Source of the DNA: Bacillus sp. FJAT-29790
GTDB lineage: Bacteria > Bacillota > Bacilli > Bacillales > Cytobacillaceae
Direction of reading: 5' to 3'
NCBI RefSeq assembly: GCF_019039215.1
Contig: NZ_JAHNZZ010000001.1
Span: forward strand, 1,400,263 to 1,464,262
Length of the DNA stretch: 64,000 nt
Below the pieces are notes generated by a model. That model did no database searches. It saw only the letters and a program-made list of their open reading frames with translations, and had not been told where the DNA came from. Below, piece after piece: positions 60,007 to 64,000 of this stretch. The stretch's first letter is position 1. Every line of letters begins with the position of its first letter. The position numbers and the translations under genes are program-made.

Positions 60007-61470
60007 TTATTGCGTTACTTCAGGGAATTGTAAAACAATCATTTTCGTTTCGGTCATGTCTTCGATCGCAAACCGCGGACCTTCACGGCCGATTCCGCTG
60101 TTTTTGACCCCGCCATATGGCCAGTGGTCTAAACGGTAATTTGAAGTTCCGTTAATGACCACCCCGCCTACTTCCAGTGTGTGAGCAACTTTATAGGCGA
60201 GATCCAGCTGATTAGTAAAAATACCCGCCTGTAAGCCAAATTCTGAATCATTTGCTTCCGTGATTGCATCTTCAATTGTTTCGTAAGGAAGAATGCTGAC
60301 AATTGGTCCAAAAACCTCCTGACAAACAACATTGCTTGTCTTAGGCGGGTTTAGCAATATTGTAGGCTCGACCGTCGCACCTTTTTTGTTGCCACCGGCC
60401 ACTAATGTTGCGCCAGCTTCGACAGCTAGATCGATCCAATTAATGATTCGAGTAGCTGCATTCTCGTCAACAAGACTCCCGATATCCGTTTCCGGGTACA
60501 ACGGGTCTCCAACTTTCAACTTAGCAACTTCATTATTTAACAATTCTGTAAATTGAGGCACGACAGAATGGTGAACGTAAATTCTTTGTACGGATATACA
60601 GCTTTGTCCTGAATTGCTGAATCCTGTTCGAGCACAAAGTGAGGCAGCTCTATTTAAGTCAGCATCTTCATGTACAATCGTTGCGGCATTTCCACCAAGC
60701 TCAAGCAACACTTTTTTCATACCTGCCAGTTCGCAAATGTTCCGGCTGGCAACTGTTCCACCAGTAAATGAAATCACATTTACCCGGTCGTCCTTAACAA
60801 TTTTCTGACCGATTTCCACACCGCCTAGAAGCATATTAACAGCGTTTTTCGGAAGTCCTGCGTCGAGTAAAAGGTTGAGCACTTCTGTGGCTATCAACGA
60901 TGTTTGCGGTGCTGGTTTTAAGATGATGCTATTTCCCGCTGCAAACGCTGGACCCACTTTATGGCATACAAGATTTAGTGGTGCATTAAAAGGTGTAATC
61001 GCAGCGATAACCCCAACCGGTACACGAAAGGTCACTGCAACAGAATTCATCCCTCGTTCAGAAGCATTGCCCGGAATACTCTCCCCAACAAGTCTTTTTG
61101 CTTCTTCACCTGATAGCTCCAGCGTTTCAATCGAACGGGCAACTTCATCAAGCGTATTTTTCAATGGTTTCCCTAATTCAGAAGAAATAAGTTTAGCGAA
61201 TGTTTCTTTCCTTTCTTCAAGAAGTAGGGCAGCTTTTTTTAAGATTTTTGCTCGTTCATAGGCAGGAATTGCCGCGATTTCTTTCTTTGCTTTAAAAGCT
61301 GAATTCAGCGCCTCCTCTGCATCTGCCATGGATGCTAATACTTGTTCACCAATCACTTCGCCTGTGAATGGGCTTTTCACTGGGACCGTTTGCCGATCTC
61401 CAGAGAGCCACTCCCCATTTACAAATGGCAAGGCTTTTTTTAATGTTAATGTTTCTGTCAAATTGATCAC
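60007..61470 (-). CDS. Aldehyde dehydrogenase family protein
   Basis: A 487-aa NAD(P)-dependent aldehyde dehydrogenase: catalytic Cys291 (SGQSCISVQR), general base Glu257 (LELGGNAATIV), Asn162 region in ITPFNAPLNL, and glycine motif FTGGTVASR. The glutamate before the usual KPS is replaced: it reads LKPAPQTS. Overall style is of lactaldehyde/succinate-semialdehyde/sulfoacetaldehyde-type enzymes. The GTG start has AGGAG only three to four bases upstream, so a TTG three codons later is possible. It has its own promoter and operator, and presumably is cotranscribed with the ThDP gene. Confidence 0.88.
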   Translation of the reverse strand: MINLTETLTLKKALPFVNGEWLSGDRQTVPVKSPFTGEVIGEQVLASMADAEEALNSAFKAKKEIAAIPAYERAKILKKAALLLEERKETFAKLISSELGKPLKNTLDEVARSIETLELSGEEAKRLVGESIPGNASERGMNSVAVTFRVPVGVIAAITPFNAPLNLVCHKVGPAFAAGNSIILKPAPQTSLIATEVLNLLLDAGLPKNAVNMLLGGVEIGQKIVKDDRVNVISFTGGTVASRNICELAGMKKVLLELGGNAATIVHEDADLNRAASLCARTGFSNSGQSCISVQRIYVHHSVVPQFTELLNNEVAKLKVGDPLYPETDIGSLVDENAATRIINWIDLAVEAGATLVAGGNKKGATVEPTILLNPPKTSNVVCQEVFGPIVSILPYETIEDAITEANDSEFGLQAGIFTNQLDLAYKVAHTLEVGGVVINGTSNYRLDHWPYGGVKNSGIGREGPRFAIEDMTETKMIVLQFPEVTQ

Positions 61471-61491
61471 CTGCTCCTAATATTAGATTGT

Positions 61492-61548
61492 TAGATCGAT
61501 CTAGTAAAGCGTTTACATTATCATAACCGACATTTTCGGAAAATGCAA
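61492..61548 (-). promoter_or_regulatory. ALDH promoter with operator and cre-like site
   Basis: On the minus strand -35 TTGCAT (61543-61548) and -10 TATGAT (61520-61525) are 17 bases apart. TGTAAACGCTTTACTA (61502-61517) resembles a catabolite cre site at 12 of 14 positions. A perfect palindrome TAGATCGATCTA lies at 61492-61503, just downstream of the expected start of transcription. Confidence 0.65.
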
Positions 61549-61591
61549 TAAGTTTTAGGAATTATTTTAATATTTTAATAGAAGGAAAAGA

Positions 61592-61645
61592 TAGACGATT
61601 TTTATGAAGTTTGTTATGATGCTCTCAAATAATTAGATCGATCTA
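61592..61645 (+). promoter_or_regulatory. Transporter promoter with matching operator
   Basis: -35 TAGACG (61592-61597) and -10 TATGAT (61615-61620) are 17 bases apart. The same palindrome TAGATCGATCTA occurs at 61634-61645, again just downstream of the start of transcription, so one regulator should control both divergent units. Confidence 0.6.
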
Positions 61646-61713
61646 CATAATGAGGGATCTTCTATCAGTGGCATTTTTTCTGCGTGTTAATCTACAAAAA
61701 AGGAGATTATTTA

Positions 61714-63063
61714 ATGATTATCTTTATTTACACGACGTTAATTTTTCTTTATTTACTTTCCGTTTTCGCATATATTCCTGGCCTAAATTATGTGATTGGC
61801 GCAATGGCTGTTCTCGCTTTGATCATGTCTTCAGTGCGCGCTAGGGGCCTTTACTTTATATCAGGTATTTGTTTTTTAGCGGGTGCTATTTTTTTGTTTT
61901 TATTTAGCAGTAAGCCTTGGTACTCCATTCTCGACCATTTTGATTCGATGCTCGGTATGCTCTCGCTCTTTCTTTTTCTTCCTTTTTTGAATTCAATCGT
62001 CCGCGTTGGCCATTATGATACGAATCTGAATTCATTGCTTCGTAAAAACGTCGTTCAAGTTTCCCATTTATATAAAAGGAGTTTTCTCGTCTCACATTTA
62101 TTGGGCGTATTCTTAAATATTGCAACGATTCCGTTACTTAGAAATTCGCTCAATCCGACACTGAATCAACTGCCGCCAAATACAGCTAATAAGTTTCTTA
62201 GTCAAAGTTTGTTGCGCGCCTACGCCCTTTGCTTGACTTGGAGTCCGATGGAAGTTATGGTCAGCACGGCACTTGATATAACAGGGACGAATTATTATCA
62301 AATCATTCTGCCGATCGTTCTCATCGTCATAATAATTGCTGGCTTTGATTGGGCTATCTCCAAGTTCACGTATCGACATTCGAGCTTATCGTTCCCGAAA
62401 GCGGAACAAGTGGCCGGGGCAAAAATCAGGAAGAAGCTGCTTGAAATGATGTTTATGTTACTCGTTATTGTCACATTAGCGTCATTAATCCAGCATTTCT
62501 TTCAAAAGGGCTTCCTGGTATCCATCGTTTTACTAATTATTCCGGTTTCCTTTCTTTGGGCTTTTATTATTAAAAAGCCAAAGATGTATCTCACTTACAC
62601 GATCCCTCATTGGAAGGAACGAACCCGAGGGCTTTCCAACTATTTTTTCATGTTTTTATGTGCTGGTCTGTTTGTTAAATTGCTATCTTTATCTGGAAAA
62701 CTATCATTTCTTCAAGATGCTTTTCGGCAAATTTCAGATCAAACCCTGTTGTTCTATCTCATGATTGGCTGCTATTTTTTAGTGACATCATTAATTGGTT
62801 TTCATCCCTTAGTGTCGATCACCCTTCTTGCCGAATTAATGGCTCCAGTACTGCCTGAGGTTTCATCGCCTTCACTGACGATTGTTTTGATCACCTGCAG
62901 CCTTGCAACTGTCATGTACAGTCCTTTTAATTTATCGCTTTCGATCTTGGCTGATTTAATTAAGCTGAACCCGTTCAAGATTACTTATTGGAATATTAAG
63001 TTTTCTATTTTTTATATGATCTTCGGAATCATGATTGCTTATTCTATTCATTCGTTTTTATAA
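61714..63063 (+). CDS. Putative ion-transporter-superfamily membrane protein
   Basis: A 449-aa membrane protein with about 11-12 hydrophobic segments, divergent from the ALDH gene and sharing its operator. A pseudo-repeat is visible: LLRAYALCLTWSPMEVMVSTALDITGTN in the first half and IGFHPLVSITLLAELM, then CSLATVMYSPFNLSLSILAD in the second, with the helix-break style of gluconate/citrate/dicarboxylate-type transporters. I cannot name the family or substrate. It is probably the uptake or efflux protein for the substrate of the ThDP and aldehyde dehydrogenases. Start ATG after AAAGGAG. Confidence 0.72.
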   Translation: MIIFIYTTLIFLYLLSVFAYIPGLNYVIGAMAVLALIMSSVRARGLYFISGICFLAGAIFLFLFSSKPWYSILDHFDSMLGMLSLFLFLPFLNSIVRVGHYDTNLNSLLRKNVVQVSHLYKRSFLVSHLLGVFLNIATIPLLRNSLNPTLNQLPPNTANKFLSQSLLRAYALCLTWSPMEVMVSTALDITGTNYYQIILPIVLIVIIIAGFDWAISKFTYRHSSLSFPKAEQVAGAKIRKKLLEMMFMLLVIVTLASLIQHFFQKGFLVSIVLLIIPVSFLWAFIIKKPKMYLTYTIPHWKERTRGLSNYFFMFLCAGLFVKLLSLSGKLSFLQDAFRQISDQTLLFYLMIGCYFLVTSLIGFHPLVSITLLAELMAPVLPEVSSPSLTIVLITCSLATVMYSPFNLSLSILADLIKLNPFKITYWNIKFSIFYMIFGIMIAYSIHSFL

Positions 63064-63289
63064 AGTGAAACTTTCATCAGTGGGATGTTCTTCCACACTG
63101 ATCATTAGTTGAACAATCGGGCCTTTACGGGCAGTTTGACTCACTAGGCTTCTGAAATTCCTCTCCATTAGGTGGAGGCTTGCTGCCAGTTAATCTGCGA
63201 TAATTTCGAAAAATATTTATGTGTGCGCGTCTGTGTAGTATACTGATTGCAATGATAAGCGATCAAACGCAAAAAGAAAGGTGTATGGA

Positions 63290-63838
63290 ATGAGGAACAA
63301 TAGAATGTCTATAAAAGAAAAAAGCATTGTGTTTATTGGCTTTATGGGTGTCGGAAAAACAACGATCGGAGCGCTTGTGGCAAAAAAATTATACCGGACA
63401 TTTATCGACATTGATCAGGAGATTGAAGCAATGTTTAATATGTCCATTAGTGAAATTTTTGAAAAGCATGGGGAAGCTAAATTTCGTGAGCTTGAAAAGG
63501 ATACGATCAAATCATATTGCAACCAAAAGCTTAAGATCATTTCAGTCGGTGGCGGAGCGTTTATGCAGCCTGAAGTACGCGATATTTGTTTAACAAACTG
63601 CATTGTCTTTTATCTTGATATGTCGTGGGAACAATGGAAAGAGCGGCTCAATATTCTAATCGACAGTCGACCTGTTTTGCAAGGAAGAGATATAAATGAA
63701 ATCGAAGAGTTGTTTTATAAGAGGCAGGGCGCTTACTCATTAAATCATTCGACATTGAATGTAGATGAACAAACAGCGAATGATGCCGCCGATTATATCG
63801 TTGAATCTCTGAAACTTGCATGGGATCTTTATGAATAA
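63290..63838 (+). CDS. aroK: Shikimate kinase
   Basis: A 182-aa P-loop kinase phosphorylating shikimate in the aromatic biosynthetic pathway. Walker A GFMGVGKTTIG (about 17-27), DID motif in FIDIDQEIE, GGGAF in ISVGGGAF, and lid RPVLQGRDINE. It resembles the B. subtilis AroK in the N-terminal ERNIVLIGFMGVGKTT-like stretch. The ATG six bases after AAAGGTG is used; GTG three codons earlier and ATG five codons later are alternatives. A strong terminator follows. Confidence 0.9.
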   Translation: MRNNRMSIKEKSIVFIGFMGVGKTTIGALVAKKLYRTFIDIDQEIEAMFNMSISEIFEKHGEAKFRELEKDTIKSYCNQKLKIISVGGGAFMQPEVRDICLTNCIVFYLDMSWEQWKERLNILIDSRPVLQGRDINEIEELFYKRQGAYSLNHSTLNVDEQTANDAADYIVESLKLAWDLYE

Positions 63839-63847
63839 TAGAAAAAT

Positions 63848-63880
63848 GACTCACAAGCTCTGGCTGTGAGTCGTTTTTTT
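63848..63880 (+). terminator. Terminator of aroK
   Basis: GACTCACA and TGTGAGTC form an eight-pair stem with a nine-base loop, followed by GTTTTTTT. Confidence 0.88.
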
Positions 63881-63940
63881 CTTTCGTAATTTGAAATACA
63901 TCCTATAGATAAATTGGAATATTCTATCTGTTTTACCAAA

Positions 63941-64000
63941 AGGCTCTTTTCGCATAGTTTGTTGTTTTTGGCTTTAAAAGTTTGCCCGTTGATTTCCGCT
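63941..64000 (+). repeat. 230-bp fold-back repeat, copy 3, cut by the window end
   Basis: The first 60 bases of the same element as at 1711-1940 and 33361-33590: AGGCTCTTTTCGCAT, then GTTTGCCCGTTGATTTCCGCT. The rest lies beyond the window. Confidence 0.85.

Overview
The window looks like the chromosome of a low-GC, aerobic, spore-forming-type Bacillaceae (Bacillus in the broad sense). Reasons: strong AGGAGG-type ribosome binding sites, frequent GTG and TTG starts, a PerR-type box before a catalase gene, many proteins that closely match Bacillus subtilis families (BcrC, YueJ/PncA, AroK, the YwrC-YwrB-YwrA chromate cluster, a YfmM-like ABC-F protein), and copies of a GC-rich fold-back repeat of a kind I associate with Bacillaceae genomes. 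There are no rRNA or tRNA genes, no prophage and no CRISPR array.

Layout. 0.7-3.3 kb: threonine degradation (kbl, tdh) with a 230-bp repeat inserted between the two genes. 3.7-5.3 kb: katA with a PerR box. 5.4-5.7 kb: a compact type I toxin-antitoxin candidate (31-aa membrane peptide plus convergent antisense RNA). 5.9-7.6 kb: two very small genes and a seven-bladed YVTN propeller protein. 7.9-10.7 kb: ABC-F ATPase and a DegV lipid-binding protein. 11.2-27.4 kb: a 16-kb block, all on the minus strand, for aromatic amino acid catabolism: homogentisate dioxygenase, fumarylacetoacetase-like hydrolase, flavin reductase and 4-hydroxyphenylpyruvate dioxygenase; a complete four-gene 2-oxoacid dehydrogenase complex (E1alpha, E1beta, E2, E3); a two-gene ABC importer without binding protein; two enoyl-CoA hydratase-family enzymes (PaaF/PaaG-like), an EthD-like protein and PaaD-C-B-A. 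My reading is that tyrosine enters through HPPD, while phenylpyruvate may be turned directly into phenylacetyl-CoA by the 2-oxoacid dehydrogenase and passed to the Paa epoxidase. 27.6-30.3 kb: a ketosynthase-like protein that has lost both catalytic histidines, next to a membrane histidine kinase. 30.5-35.2 kb: PncA, small membrane proteins, a lipoprotein, a decayed gene, a second copy of the repeat that has overwritten the end of a HAAS-domain gene, PadR and a YdeI-like protein. 35.3-40.5 kb: ABC exporter with its two-component system. 40.7-41.1 kb: eight exact-period 52-bp tandem repeats. 41.3-51.9 kb: BcrC, XRE-cupin regulator divergent from a cysteine-synthase-like gene, SRPBCC protein, chromate transporter pair with Lrp regulator, polysaccharide deacetylase, isolated VWA-like protein, GyrI-like and GNAT proteins, and a protein made of three copies of one domain. 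52-55.3 kb: one giant membrane protein. 55.6-57 kb: an M20 dipeptidase gene with a premature stop. 57.3-63 kb: a ThDP enzyme, an aldehyde dehydrogenase and a divergent membrane transporter that share twin identical operators. 63.3-64 kb: aroK and the start of a third repeat copy.

Most gene calls rest on recognisable domains and motifs; RNA, promoter and operator calls come from reading the DNA by eye and are less certain. Starts were chosen by ribosome binding site wherever the longest frame was implausible.
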